Origin: an uncultured Clostridium sp.
GTDB lineage: Bacteria > Bacillota > Clostridia > Clostridiales > Clostridiaceae
DNA: 5,285 nucleotides
NCBI GenBank assembly: GCA_934755305.1
Contig: CAKVLD010000128.1
Span: 1 to 5,285 of the forward strand
Reading direction: 5' to 3'
Part shown: positions 5,215 to 5,285 of the stretch, in pieces
How the letters are laid out: each line of letters opens with the position of its first letter
Position numbering within the stretch: position 1 is the stretch's first letter
Notes under the pieces: generated by a model
Told to the model about the DNA's origin: nothing
Seen by the model: the letters and a program-made list of their open reading frames with translations, nothing else
Databases searched by the model: none
Program-made: the position numbers and the translations under genes

Positions 5215-5285
5215 AATAATATATAAAATTATTTTTAAATATAAAATTAAACATTAAAAGCTTTAATAAGCGTAAAAAACTTATT
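5215..5285. other. AT-rich flank beyond the array, no gene seen
   Basis: Almost pure A and T, with no open frame of note. AATAAG (5265-5270) and CTTATT (5280-5285) form a short inverted pair cut by the window edge, which could belong to a larger structure but cannot be judged here. Confidence 0.5.

Overview
The window is very AT-rich. It has AAGGAG-type ribosome sites, A-ending codons and a 30-nt CRISPR repeat whose last bases read ATTGAAAT. Together these point to a low-GC Firmicute, most likely Clostridium or a close relative. This is inferred from composition and gene families, not from a database match.

Layout, all on the + strand: (1) 1 to about 1441 is the right part of an IS21-family insertion sequence, with the C-terminal part of the transposase istA and a complete istB. 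(2) 1442-1591 is a small remnant CRISPR array of three diverged repeats and two spacers. The first repeat is cut off at the IS edge. (3) 1589-1660 is a short frame, stopped at its 5' side by the repeat, encoding GIGGKTSVGFGYF. This looks like the glycine-rich C-terminus of a RAMP protein, best matching Cmr6 of type III-B systems. (4) 1661-1877 is an intergenic region with a plausible promoter and a hairpin whose loop carries the ribosome site of the next gene. (5) 1878-3380 encodes a 500-aa Csx1-type (TIGR02221/TM1812 family) CARF-HEPN protein starting at TTG. (6) 3388-3494 is an unexplained 107-bp element bounded by 16-bp inverted repeats. (7) 3495-3565 is the leader, with a good promoter. 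(8) 3566-5214 is a CRISPR array with 24 identical repeats, one degenerate terminal repeat, a 12-bp repeat stub and 25 spacers. (9) The last 71 bases are AT-rich and hold no visible gene.

How it fits together: Csx1-family proteins are auxiliary RNases of type III CRISPR systems, switched on by cyclic oligoadenylate made by Cas10. No cas10, cas6, cas1 or cas2 is visible here. With the apparent cmr6 tail just upstream, the simplest reading is a III-B locus (cmr genes followed by csx1) that lost its cmr genes by recombination into a CRISPR repeat and was then hit by an IS21 element. The effector gene and a large, apparently well-kept array remain, and would need Cas proteins encoded elsewhere. 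Several spacers read as antisense to likely phage genes, which suits RNA targeting. No wholly new system is evident. The parts worth a second look are the cmr6/repeat junction, the structured elements before csx1 and before the array, and the self-complementary spacers.
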